Shown here one piece after another: positions 48,072 to 57,788 of a DNA stretch of 64,000 bases. The notes beneath the pieces were generated by a model, which saw nothing but the letters and a program-made list of their open reading frames with translations, had not been told where the DNA came from and made no database searches. This stretch comes from Ramlibacter cellulosilyticus (lineage in GTDB: Bacteria > Pseudomonadota > Gammaproteobacteria > Burkholderiales > Burkholderiaceae_C). Position numbers and translations under genes: made by a program. Position 1 is the first letter of the stretch, and each line of letters starts with the position of its first letter. Location: positions 1 through 64,000 of the forward strand of contig NZ_JACORT010000003.1 in NCBI RefSeq assembly GCF_014297465.1. The letters run 5' to 3'.

Positions 48072-49655
48072 TCAGGCCCGGCCGAGGCGCGGCCAGGCGG
48101 CGCCGGGGACGGCGGCGGGCTTCGCGACCGGCGCCGCGACCGGCCCCGCCTTGCGGTAGATCCCGCAGATCAGCACGGTGTCGCCCACGCGCTGGAAGTA
48201 GGCGGACTTCTCCTCGACCCGCCCCGTGGCCGGGTTCACCGGGCGGTAGTCGCACCAGCCGCTGCCCTGCTTCAGGGCGAGCTGCACCAGCATGCGCGAG
48301 AAGAAGCGGCCGTCGGCATCCTGCTGGTTCCAGTCGTTGCGCCCCACCTGGTCGGGGCTGCTGCCCAGGGCGAGCACGGTGCACTTCGGGTCCAGCGCAA
48401 CGAGGAACAGCTCGCCGCGCACGAAGCCACCGCGCCGGTCGTTGAAATCCGCCAGCGCGCGCTGCAGGCCGTGGCGCCGCACGTGCTCCACGGCCGCCTG
48501 CACCAGTGCGACGGCCTCGCCGCGCTGCTCGCTGCGGTCCGTCTTGAAGCGGCCCACCACCTCCACCAGCTGCCGTGCCTCGCGCTCGAAGGATTCCGCC
48601 GCGCCCGCGGCTTCTTCCACGAGCGCCGCGTTCTGCTGCGTCACGGCGTCCACCTGGGCGATGGCCTTGTTGATCTCCTGCACGCCGCTGTTCTGCTCGC
48701 GCGTGGCGAGCGCGATGCCGCCCAGCACCTGCGTCACCTGTTCGACGCTGCCCAGCACCCGGCCCATGGTCTCCTCCGCGGCGTCGACGAGTTCGCGGCC
48801 GCGTTCGACGCTGGCGATCGATTCGCCGATGAGCCCGTGGATCTCCCTGGCGGCTGCCGCGCTGCGTTGCGCCAGCGAGCGGACTTCGGTGGCGACCACG
48901 GCGAAACCGCGGCCCTGGTCGCCGGCGCGCGCGGCTTCCACCGCCGCATTCAGCGCCAGGATGTTCGTCTGGAAGGCGATGCCTTCGACCGTGCCCAGGA
49001 TCTCGGCGACGCGGCGCGCGCTGTCTTCGATGCTGCGCATGGTGGCCGCTACCTGCTGCATGCGCTCCGCGGCCTGGGAGGCGACTTCCCGCGAAGCGCC
49101 GGCCAGCTCGTTCGCCTGGGCGCAGCCCTCGGCATTGCGCTGCGCCGATGCCGCCAGCTGCTCGATGCCGCTGGCCGTCTCCTCCAGCGAAGCGGCCTGT
49201 TCTTCCGTGCGTTGCGCGAGCTGCGCGTTGCCGTCGGCGATGGTGCGCGCGCCGGCGGCGATCGCCTCGGCGCTGGCCCGGACCTGCAGCACGATGTCCG
49301 CCATCGTGCCGTTCATCTGGATGATGGAGTTCCACAGCCGGCTGGAGTCCCGCGTCCCGCGCTTCGGCACGGCCACGCCCGCCGACAGCAGCTCGCCGCC
49401 GGCGATGCGGTCGGTGATCCGGATGATGCGGGCGATGCCGGTGGACACGAACTCGCGCAGGGCGATGAGCCCGTAGACCGCCAGGGCGCACAGGGCGGCG
49501 ACGAGCGCGAGCAGCTGCGGCCGCGGCAGCAGGTCCTGCGCGAACAGCGCGATGCCGGTGGGCAGCAGGAAGAGGGCGCTCACCATGACGAAGGCAGCGA
49601 CGAAATTGAGCCGCGCGAGCACCCAGTGGGCGGGCGCGAAGAGGATCTTGACCAT
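48072..49655 (-). CDS. Methyl-accepting chemotaxis protein with C-terminal Cache-like domain
   Basis: In this 527-residue receptor, two membrane helices lie at about residues 14-38 and 46-66 with only a few residues between, so there is no periplasmic sensor. A HAMP-like stretch follows. The coiled-coil signalling domain carries the hairpin tip ILGTVEGIAFQTNILALNAAVEAARAGDQGRGFAVVATEVRSLAQRSA (about residues 213-260). After it, residues about 385-505 form a second globular domain (ALADFNDRRGGFVRGELFLVALDPKCTVLALGSSPDQVGRNDWN, then GWCDYRPVNPATGRVEEKSAYFQRVGDTVLICGIYRK) that reads as a single-Cache fold, usually periplasmic and N-terminal. Here it would be cytoplasmic. CheA/CheW coupling is expected; the ligand is unknown. 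Confidence 0.88.
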   Translation of the reverse strand: MVKILFAPAHWVLARLNFVAAFVMVSALFLLPTGIALFAQDLLPRPQLLALVAALCALAVYGLIALREFVSTGIARIIRITDRIAGGELLSAGVAVPKRGTRDSSRLWNSIIQMNGTMADIVLQVRASAEAIAAGARTIADGNAQLAQRTEEQAASLEETASGIEQLAASAQRNAEGCAQANELAGASREVASQAAERMQQVAATMRSIEDSARRVAEILGTVEGIAFQTNILALNAAVEAARAGDQGRGFAVVATEVRSLAQRSAAAAREIHGLIGESIASVERGRELVDAAEETMGRVLGSVEQVTQVLGGIALATREQNSGVQEINKAIAQVDAVTQQNAALVEEAAGAAESFEREARQLVEVVGRFKTDRSEQRGEAVALVQAAVEHVRRHGLQRALADFNDRRGGFVRGELFLVALDPKCTVLALGSSPDQVGRNDWNQQDADGRFFSRMLVQLALKQGSGWCDYRPVNPATGRVEEKSAYFQRVGDTVLICGIYRKAGPVAAPVAKPAAVPGAAWPRLGRA

Positions 49656-49825
49656 ACGACGTCTCCGGTGGCGCTGTGCACCGCGCCCGCTACCCGTCTG
49701 CGCGGGCTGTGTCTTTGTGTGAGATCAACTATAGCCGCGCTGGCGCGGGTTGCCGCCCCGGGGAGTCGCGCTGGCCCAACAGGAGGCGGCCCCAAGGCTC
49801 GTGCCGAAAGTGCTAGCGTGCGCAC

Positions 49826-51211
<1,386 letters not shown>

Positions 51212-51254
51212 AGGTCGCCCTGCGCCGCTTTCCGCGCGGGGGCCCTGCCGCACC

Positions 51255-51336
51255 GTAGGCTGGGTTGCCCGAAGGGCACCCCAGCTTTTCGCGGCGGCAC
51301 GCATCGCTGGGGTGCGCTTCGCGCAACCCAGCCTAC
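51255..51336. repeat. Type A inverted repeat, copy 4
   Basis: GTAGGCTGGGTTGCCCGAAG...CCCCAGC and GCTGGGGTGCGCTTCGCGCA...GCCTAC pair with few mismatches around a loop of about 20 bases. It lies between fumC and the operator region of the next operon. Confidence 0.88.
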
Positions 51337-51391
51337 GACCCGGAGCGCGGATGACCAGGAACTGGGACAAACCCTCAAGCCTTCTTCCCTC

Positions 51392-51424
51392 AGTGTCGAC
51401 GTTAGGGTCTGAAGTGTTGACACT
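51392..51424. promoter_or_regulatory. Tandem GntR-type operators upstream of the ABC/PrpD operon
   Basis: AGTGTCGACGTT (51392-51403) and AGTGTTGACACT (51413-51424) share an AGTGTCGACACT-like dyad. Their centres are 21 bases apart. TTGACA inside the second site (51418-51423) is a good -35 box with CAACAT (51440-51445) 16 bases on, so a bound repressor would block the promoter. The same dyad and spacing occur before the gntR gene at 59773-59805. Confidence 0.75.
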
Positions 51425-51485
51425 TTGAAAATCCGTCTCCAACATGCGCCAGCGGTCCGCGCATGGCCGCGTCAAGGAGACAAGC

Positions 51486-52526
51486 ATGTCCGTGAAGCCC
51501 GCCGCCGCCCTGGCGCTCGTGGCCGCACTTGCAGCCGGTGCGGCCCATTCCCAAGCTCCCGCTCCCTACGACGCGACGCCGCAGCTGGTGGCCGCCGCGC
51601 AGAAGGAAGGCAAGGTCGTCTGGTACTCCGCCACCGACGTCCAGGTCGCCGAGAAGCTCGCCCGTGCCTTCGAGGCGAAGTACCCGGGCATCAAGGTGCA
51701 GGTGGAGCGCTCCGGCGCCGAGCGCATCTTCCAGCGCATCAACCAGGAGTACGGCTCGAAGATCCACAACGCGGACGTGGTGGAGACGTCCGACGCGGTG
51801 CACTTCATCCACTTCAAGAAGCAGGGCTGGCTGCAGCCGGCGGTGCCCAGCGAAGTGGCGAAGTTCTGGCCCAAGGACGAACGCGATCCCGACGGGCAGT
51901 TCGCGGTGTATCGCGCGCACCTCTCCGTGATCGCCTACAACACCAAGCTCGTGCCGAAGGAGCAGGCGCCGAAGTCGCACGCCGACCTGCTGGACCCGAA
52001 GTGGAACGGCAAGATCGTCAAGGCGCACCCGGGCTACAGCGGCACGATCATGACGGGCACGCAGGCCCTGAGCCAGTCGCCCCTCGGGTGGAAGTACTTC
52101 GAGGCGCTGGGCAAGCAGAAGATCATGCAGGTGCAGTCTTCCACCGAGCCGCCCAAGAAGCTGGCGGCCGGCGAGCGCCCCGTGATGGCCGACGGCAACG
52201 AGTACAACGTGTTCCTGCTGAAGGAAAGCGGCGTGCCCATCGAGCCGGTGTACGCGCCGGAAGGCACGCCCCTCGTCGAGGGCAACGCCGCCATCCTGAA
52301 GAACGCGCCAAACCCCAACGCGGCAAGGCTGTTCTACCACTTCATGTTCACGCGCGAGGCGCAGCAGCTCAATAGCGACGTCGGAGGCCTCCGCTCCTTC
52401 CATCCCGAGGTGAAGGAGAAAGCCGGCCGCATGCCGCTGTCGCAGATCAAGCTGCTGCACTCCGACCCCGAAAAGCTGGATCCGGAAAGCATCAAGAAGA
52501 AGTACGAAGAGTACTTCGGGACCTGA
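51486..52526 (+). CDS. Iron-type (family 1) ABC transporter substrate-binding protein
   Basis: This 346-residue periplasmic protein starts at ATG 51486 behind AAGGAGA. Signal peptide MSVKPAAALALVAALAAGAA cleaves near HSQA. The mature protein reads VVWYSATDVQVAEKLARAFEAKYPGIKVQVERSGAERIFQRI, the family-1/AfuA fold. It lacks the tandem Tyr cluster expected in ferric-binding proteins as far as I can see, and the operon encodes carbon enzymes, so an organic acid ligand is more likely than iron. The permease gene starts 3 bases after its stop. Control is by the tandem operators upstream. Confidence 0.85.
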   Translation: MSVKPAAALALVAALAAGAAHSQAPAPYDATPQLVAAAQKEGKVVWYSATDVQVAEKLARAFEAKYPGIKVQVERSGAERIFQRINQEYGSKIHNADVVETSDAVHFIHFKKQGWLQPAVPSEVAKFWPKDERDPDGQFAVYRAHLSVIAYNTKLVPKEQAPKSHADLLDPKWNGKIVKAHPGYSGTIMTGTQALSQSPLGWKYFEALGKQKIMQVQSSTEPPKKLAAGERPVMADGNEYNVFLLKESGVPIEPVYAPEGTPLVEGNAAILKNAPNPNAARLFYHFMFTREAQQLNSDVGGLRSFHPEVKEKAGRMPLSQIKLLHSDPEKLDPESIKKKYEEYFGT

Positions 52527-52529
52527 CCG

Positions 52530-54242
52530 GTGACGATCGCCGTTGAAGCCACCGAGGCGATCGCCAAGCCGCACTTCCGCGTCGACCTGCTCAAGCCGGT
52601 GTTCTGGGCACTGGCTGCGGTGCTGGCCGTCCTGGTGGTGCTGCCGCTGGCCTGGCTCGCCTACTACGCGGTCGTCGACAAGAACGGCCAGCTGACGCTG
52701 GCCAACTTCGCGGCGCTGGTGAACGACGCCACGCTGCGCAAGCCCTACCTGCTCGCGATGGGGATGGCGCTGGGCGTCGGCGCGCTGTCCTGCGCCATCG
52801 CGACACCGCTCGCGTGGCTGGTGTCGCGCACCAACCTGCCGGGGCGGCGCGTGGTGCGCGCGCTGGTCACGGCATCCTTCGTCACGCCGCCTTTCCTCGG
52901 CGCGATCGCGTGGGAGATCCTGGCGGCGCCGAACAGCGGGCTCGTCAACGTCTTCTGGCGGCAGCTCACCGGGGCGCAGCCGTACGACGCGCTGGTCAAC
53001 ATCTACACCTTCACCGGGCTGGTGTTCGCCATCGCCTGCTACACCTTCCCCTATGTCTTCACGCTGGTCGCCAACGGCCTCGACCGGGTGCCGGCGGACC
53101 TCGAGGACGCCTCTTCCATCCTCGGCGGCCGCGCCTGGACCACGCTGCGGCGCGTGACGCTGCCGCTGGTGCTGCCGGCGATGCTCGCGGGCTCGCTCAT
53201 CGCGATCCTGCAGGCGCTGACGATGTTCGGCTCGCCCGCCATCCTCGCCTTGCCCGCGGGCTTCCACGTGATCACGACCAAGATCTGGAGCCTCTTCCAG
53301 TTCCCGCCCAAGCCGGGGCTCGCCGCGGCCGCCGCGCTGCCGCTGCTGCTGATCACCGTGCTGCTGCTGCAGGGCAAGAGCTGGATCCTGGGCCGCAAGG
53401 GCTACACCGTGCTGGGCGGCAAGAGCGGCGAGCCCCGCGTCACGCAGCTCGGGCTGTGGATGCCGGTCGCGGTGCTGTTCGCCTTCTTCGTGCTGTCGCT
53501 CACCGTCCTCCTGCCGTATGCGGCGCTGGTGAAGGCCGCGCTGACGAAGAACGGCGTGGACGGCCTCACGCTGCACAACTTCCACTTCGTGTTCTTCGAG
53601 TTCTCGGCCACGCGGCTCGCGATGTGGAACACCTTCCTGCTCGGTTTCTCCACCGCGACCATCGGCACGGGCCTCGCGCTGCTGGCGGCCTACATGGTCT
53701 CGCGCACGCCGGTGCGCGGCGCGGGGATGCTGGGCATGCTGGCCACGGCACCCGTGGCGATCCCCGGCATCGTGCTGGGCGTCGGCCTGTTCCTCACCTA
53801 CTCGCACCCGCAGCTGATGCTGTACGGCACGCTGTGGATCCTGCTGATCGCCTTCCTCACCATCGAGATGCCCGCGGGCTACCAGCAGATGTCCGCGGCC
53901 TTCCACGGCATCCACCCCGAGCTGGAGGAGGCGAGCCGCATCCTGGGCGCGAGCCGCCTGAAGACGCTGCGCCTGATCACGGCGCCCCTGCTGCGCACGA
54001 GCGTCATCGCCACCTGGTGCTTCGTCTTCATCGGCACGATCCGCGAGCTGTCCGCGACCATCCTGCTCACCACCGCGAACACCAAGCTGGTGTCCGTGAT
54101 CATCTACGACCTCAACGAAAGCGGCGACATGGGCGCGATCTCGGTGCTCGGGATCACGTTGCTCGCCGTCTCGTTCACCGTGGTCGTGATCGCCAACCGC
54201 CTGCCCCTGCTGGGCGGACCGCGCCTGCCGGCGCTGCGCTGA
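52530..54242 (+). CDS. Fused two-domain ABC permease (FbpB type)
   Basis: The 570-residue inner-membrane permease starts at GTG 52530 and has about twelve hydrophobic segments in two halves. Each half carries the ABC permease coupling motif: EDASSILGGRAWTTLRRVTLPLVLPAMLAG near residue 190 and EEASRILGASRLKTLRLITAPLLRTSVIA near 470 (the EAA loop). This duplicated layout is typical of ferric, spermidine or phosphonate importers of the family-1 type. It works with the ATPase that follows after 12 bases. Confidence 0.9.
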   Translation: MTIAVEATEAIAKPHFRVDLLKPVFWALAAVLAVLVVLPLAWLAYYAVVDKNGQLTLANFAALVNDATLRKPYLLAMGMALGVGALSCAIATPLAWLVSRTNLPGRRVVRALVTASFVTPPFLGAIAWEILAAPNSGLVNVFWRQLTGAQPYDALVNIYTFTGLVFAIACYTFPYVFTLVANGLDRVPADLEDASSILGGRAWTTLRRVTLPLVLPAMLAGSLIAILQALTMFGSPAILALPAGFHVITTKIWSLFQFPPKPGLAAAAALPLLLITVLLLQGKSWILGRKGYTVLGGKSGEPRVTQLGLWMPVAVLFAFFVLSLTVLLPYAALVKAALTKNGVDGLTLHNFHFVFFEFSATRLAMWNTFLLGFSTATIGTGLALLAAYMVSRTPVRGAGMLGMLATAPVAIPGIVLGVGLFLTYSHPQLMLYGTLWILLIAFLTIEMPAGYQQMSAAFHGIHPELEEASRILGASRLKTLRLITAPLLRTSVIATWCFVFIGTIRELSATILLTTANTKLVSVIIYDLNESGDMGAISVLGITLLAVSFTVVVIANRLPLLGGPRLPALR

Positions 54243-54254
54243 AAAGAAGAACCA

Positions 54255-55316
54255 ATGGGATTCCTCGAACTCCAGGGCCTCACGAAACGCTACGCCGGCG
54301 CGCCGGTGGTGAAGGACGTCTCGCTCTCCGTCGACAAGGGCCAGCTGGTCTGCCTGCTCGGGCCCTCGGGCTGCGGCAAGACGACGACGCTGCGCCTCAT
54401 CGCGGGTTTCGTCGAGCCGGACGGCGGCGAGATCCGCGTGGGCGGCCGCCGCATCTCCGCACCCGGCGACAGCGAGGCGCCCGAGCGCCGCAACATGTCG
54501 ATGATCTTCCAGAGCTACGCGCTCTGGCCGCACATGACGGTGTTCGACAACGTCGCGTACGGCCTCAAGTTGCGCGGCCTGTCGAAGAACGACACGCAGC
54601 AGCGCGCGGAAACCATCCTCGCCGCCACGAAGCTTTCGCAGCTCGCGCAGCGCTATCCCGGCGAGCTCTCCGGCGGCCAGCAGCAGCGGGTGTCGCTTGC
54701 GCGCGCGCTGGTGGTCGAGCCGGAGACGCTGCTGCTCGACGAGCCGCTCTCCAACCTCGACGCCAACCTGCGCGAGGAGATGCGCTTCGAGATCCGGCGC
54801 CTGCACGACAAGTACCGCTACACGACCGTCTACGTCACGCACGACCAGGCCGAGGCAATGACGACGGCCGACCTCATCGTCGTGATGAACAACGGCGTGA
54901 TCGAGCAGGCCGGCTCGCCGGAAGACGTGTACCAGCGGCCGAAGACGGAGTTCGTCGCCCGCTTCATAGGCGGCACCAACATCCTGCGCGGCAAGTGGGA
55001 CGGCCAGGACGGGGTGGCGTCGGCCAACGGCCTGTTCCTCCGCTGCGGCTCGGGCGAGTTCGCCAAGGACGGCGACACCGCCGTCTCCCTGCGCCACCAC
55101 GACGTGCACCTGAGCGCGACGAAGCCCGCCGAGACCAATTGCGTGCAAGGCACGGTCACCCGCCAGATCTACCTGGGCTCGCACCGCGACTACCTGGTGA
55201 CGCTGCCCGACGGCGAGAGCGTGCGGGCCGTCGCGCCGTCCGACTTCAGCCTGGCGCCCGGCGCGTCCGTCTGGCTGCACCTGCCGCCCGCGCACTGCCG
55301 CGCCCTGGCGCACTGA
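54255..55316 (+). CDS. ABC transporter ATPase with C-terminal TOBE domain
   Basis: The 353-residue ATPase begins MGFLELQGLTKRYAGAPVVKDVSL behind AAAGAAGAA. Walker A GPSGCGKTT, signature LSGGQQQRVSLARAL, Walker B TLLLDEPLSNLD and switch His in YVTHDQAEAMTTAD are intact. Residues about 240-350 form the regulatory TOBE-like domain (FIGGTNILRGKW onward). It belongs to the PotA/FbpC group. The ligand is set by the upstream binding protein. Confidence 0.92.
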   Translation: MGFLELQGLTKRYAGAPVVKDVSLSVDKGQLVCLLGPSGCGKTTTLRLIAGFVEPDGGEIRVGGRRISAPGDSEAPERRNMSMIFQSYALWPHMTVFDNVAYGLKLRGLSKNDTQQRAETILAATKLSQLAQRYPGELSGGQQQRVSLARALVVEPETLLLDEPLSNLDANLREEMRFEIRRLHDKYRYTTVYVTHDQAEAMTTADLIVVMNNGVIEQAGSPEDVYQRPKTEFVARFIGGTNILRGKWDGQDGVASANGLFLRCGSGEFAKDGDTAVSLRHHDVHLSATKPAETNCVQGTVTRQIYLGSHRDYLVTLPDGESVRAVAPSDFSLAPGASVWLHLPPAHCRALAH

Positions 55317-55351
55317 ACCCATCCCGACCGACACACCAAGAGGAGCATGTC

Positions 55352-56773
55352 GTGAGCATCACCCAGCAACAGGCCGCGGAACACCTGACGCACTACGTGG
55401 CCGATTTCGTCTGCAGCACGCGCCTGCAGGACCTGCCGCAGGACGTCGTGGGCCTGGGGAAGAAGTCCATCCTCGACGGCATCGGGCTGGCGCTGTCCGG
55501 CGGCGCCAGCCATCTCGGAGAACTGGTGCGTCGCCACCTCGCGGACCTGCACCTGGGCAACGGTCCCGCCACGGTGATCGGCACGCGGCTGAAGGTCGCG
55601 CCGCGCTTCGCCGCCTTCGCCAACGGCGTGGGCATCCACGCCGACGACTACGACGACACGCAATTGGCCGTCGCGACGGACCGCGTGTACGGGCTGCTGA
55701 CGCACCCCACGGCGCCCGCGCTTCCTGCAGCGCTCGCGATGGCCGAAACGCTGGGCGCGAGCGGTGCGGATGCGATGCTGGCCTACCACCTCGGCGTGGA
55801 GGTCGAGTGCAAGATCTCGGAGGCCATCCACCCGCGCCACTACCAGACGGGTTTCCACTCCACCGCGACCTGCGGCACCTTCGCGGCGGCATCGGCCGCT
55901 TCGAAGCTGATGGGGCTCTCCGAAGAAGCGACCTGCCGCGCCTTGTCGATCGCGGGCAGCCAGTCGGCCGGACTGCGCGAGAACTTCGGGACGATGACCA
56001 AGCCCTTTCACGCGGGGCGTTCGTCGGAGAGCGGCGTCGCCGCGGCGCAATTCGCCTCCTACGGCTGGACGGCCACGGACAGGATCCTGGAAGCGCCGCG
56101 TGGCTTCTTCAGCGCCGCGGGCGGCGGCTACGACGCGAACGCGATCGCCGGCCGCCTCGGCAAGCCCTGGACCTTTGCCGAGCCGGGCGTGTCGATCAAG
56201 CCGCACCCGAGCGGCTCGCTGACGCACCCGGGCATGACGGAGATGCTGCGGCTGATCCGCGAGAACCGGATCCAGGCAAGCGACGTGGTGCGCGTGCGCG
56301 TCGGCACCAACCACAACATGCCCAACGCGCTGATCCACCACCGCCCGACCAACGAGCTGCAGGCCAAGTTCTCCATGGAGTTCTGCATGGCGATCCTGCT
56401 GCTGGAGGGCCGCGCGGGGCTGAACGAGTTCACCGACGCAGTGGTGAACCGCCCCGACGTGAAGAAGATGATCGAGAAGGTCGACTTCGTCGTCGACAAG
56501 GACGCGGAAGCGGCCGGGTACCACAAGATGACCACGATCATCGACATCGAGCTGGCCGGCGGCCGCAAGGTGAGCGGCCGCGCCGACTTCGGCAAGGGCA
56601 GCCCCGCCATGCCCATGACCTACAACGAAGTCGCCGACAAGTTCCGCGAGAACGCGGAGTTCGCGAAGTTCCCGAAGCAGAAGGCGGAAGAGGTGGTTGC
56701 GATGGTGCGGGAGCTGGAGACGCTGCCCAGGATCTCCACGTTGATGGACTCGCTGGCCCATGACCGCAGCTGA
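55352..56773 (+). CDS. MmgE/PrpD family protein
   Basis: This 473-residue enzyme starts at GTG 55352 behind AGAGGAG; an ATG at 55347 runs straight into TGA. The MmgE/PrpD fold is shown by DGIGLALSGGASHLGELVRR near residue 45, NGVGIHADDYDD near 88, and the helical region ALSIAGSQSAGLRENFGTMTKPFHAGRSSESGVAAAQFA near 200-240, with KPHPSGSLTHPGM near 285. Members include 2-methylcitrate dehydratase, cis-aconitate decarboxylase and iminodisuccinate epimerase, all acting on di- or tricarboxylates. The exact reaction is not predictable. It overlaps the next gene by 14 bases. Confidence 0.85.
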   Translation: MSITQQQAAEHLTHYVADFVCSTRLQDLPQDVVGLGKKSILDGIGLALSGGASHLGELVRRHLADLHLGNGPATVIGTRLKVAPRFAAFANGVGIHADDYDDTQLAVATDRVYGLLTHPTAPALPAALAMAETLGASGADAMLAYHLGVEVECKISEAIHPRHYQTGFHSTATCGTFAAASAASKLMGLSEEATCRALSIAGSQSAGLRENFGTMTKPFHAGRSSESGVAAAQFASYGWTATDRILEAPRGFFSAAGGGYDANAIAGRLGKPWTFAEPGVSIKPHPSGSLTHPGMTEMLRLIRENRIQASDVVRVRVGTNHNMPNALIHHRPTNELQAKFSMEFCMAILLLEGRAGLNEFTDAVVNRPDVKKMIEKVDFVVDKDAEAAGYHKMTTIIDIELAGGRKVSGRADFGKGSPAMPMTYNEVADKFRENAEFAKFPKQKAEEVVAMVRELETLPRISTLMDSLAHDRS

Positions 56774-57788
56774 CCCGCGGCCCGTGCTGGGATTGATGCC
56801 CGGCGACATGACGGGCATCGGCCCCGAAATCACCGCGAAGCTCCTCGCCAGCAACAAGCTGCGCGACGTCGCCCGCATCGCCGTCGTCGGCGACGCCCGC
56901 GTCTTCGACCTCGGCTGCCGCGACGCGAAGATCGAGCCGCAGTGGCGCTGCTACTCCGCGGTGCGCGACATCGACTGGTCACGCAACGAAATCCCCGTCG
57001 TCGACCTCGCGAACATCGACCCCGCGAAGCTCCCCCGCCGCGAGAACTCCCCCGAATCCGGCCGCCTCACCGGCGAGACGCTGCAGCACATGACGCAGCT
57101 CGCGCAGCGCGGCGAGATCGAAGGCGTCACCTTCGCGCCCCTGTCCAAGGCCGCCCTGCACCAGGGCGGCTGGAAGTACCACGACGAGCACCAGATGTTC
57201 GCCGCGTGGAATGACCACCAGGGCTTCTTCGGCGAGATGAACGTCATCGAGCAGTTCTCCACCTTCCGCGTCACCTCGCACGTGGCGCTGCGGCAGGCGC
57301 TGGAGCTGGTGACGCCCGAGCGCATCGCGTCCGCCGTGCGCCTGGCTGACCGCAGCCTGCGCGAAGCCGGACACGCCAAACCCCGCATCGGCGTGGCGGC
57401 GCTCAACCCGCACTGCGGCGAAGGCGGGCTCTTCGGCGACGAGGAGATCCGGCTCATCGCGCCGACGGTGAAGCGGCTGGCGGAAGAGGGCATCGCGGTG
57501 AGCGGGCCGATCTCCTCCGACGCGATCTTCCTCAAGGCGCTCCGGGGCGAGTACGACGGGGTGGTCATGATGTACCACGACCAGGGGCAGATCGCGACCA
57601 AGCTCCTGGGCTTCCACAAGGGCGTCACGGTCACGGCGGGGCTGAAGACCGTGTACACGACGCCCGCGCACGGCACCGCGTTCGACATCACGGGGCAGGG
57701 CAAGGCCGACACGGGGGCGCTGGAGCAGGCGCTGCGCATCGCGGCACGCATGGCCCTCGCCCGCAGGAAAGGGAAGGTGGCCGCATGA
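56760..57788 (+). CDS. PdxA2-like 4-hydroxythreonine-4-phosphate dehydrogenase family protein
   Basis: The 342-residue protein begins MTAADPRPVLGLMPGDMTGIGPEITAKLLAS, the PdxA N-terminal block. Metal-binding His residues lie in KYHDEHQMFA, in YHDQGQIATKLLGF and in TPAHGTAFDITGQGKAD. LNPHCGEGGLFGDEE is also family-typical. PdxA2 proteins outside vitamin B6 synthesis oxidise other 4-phosphorylated or hydroxylated acids, for example in D-threonate and D-erythronate breakdown. No DUF1537 kinase is present here, so the substrate may be unphosphorylated. The gene overlaps both neighbours, which points to one pathway. Confidence 0.85.
   Translation: MTAADPRPVLGLMPGDMTGIGPEITAKLLASNKLRDVARIAVVGDARVFDLGCRDAKIEPQWRCYSAVRDIDWSRNEIPVVDLANIDPAKLPRRENSPESGRLTGETLQHMTQLAQRGEIEGVTFAPLSKAALHQGGWKYHDEHQMFAAWNDHQGFFGEMNVIEQFSTFRVTSHVALRQALELVTPERIASAVRLADRSLREAGHAKPRIGVAALNPHCGEGGLFGDEEIRLIAPTVKRLAEEGIAVSGPISSDAIFLKALRGEYDGVVMMYHDQGQIATKLLGFHKGVTVTAGLKTVYTTPAHGTAFDITGQGKADTGALEQALRIAARMALARRKGKVAA

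Noticed and set aside
51486-55316. Dedicated ferric iron importer
   Set aside because: The fold fits, but the operon continues into three carbon-metabolism enzymes under a GntR/FCD regulator and no Fur-like box was seen; an organic ligand is more likely.
56760-57788. Biosynthetic PdxA of vitamin B6
   Set aside because: It overlaps a PrpD gene and a dehydrogenase gene in a regulated catabolic operon and is not next to ksgA or surA, so PdxA2-type function is favoured.
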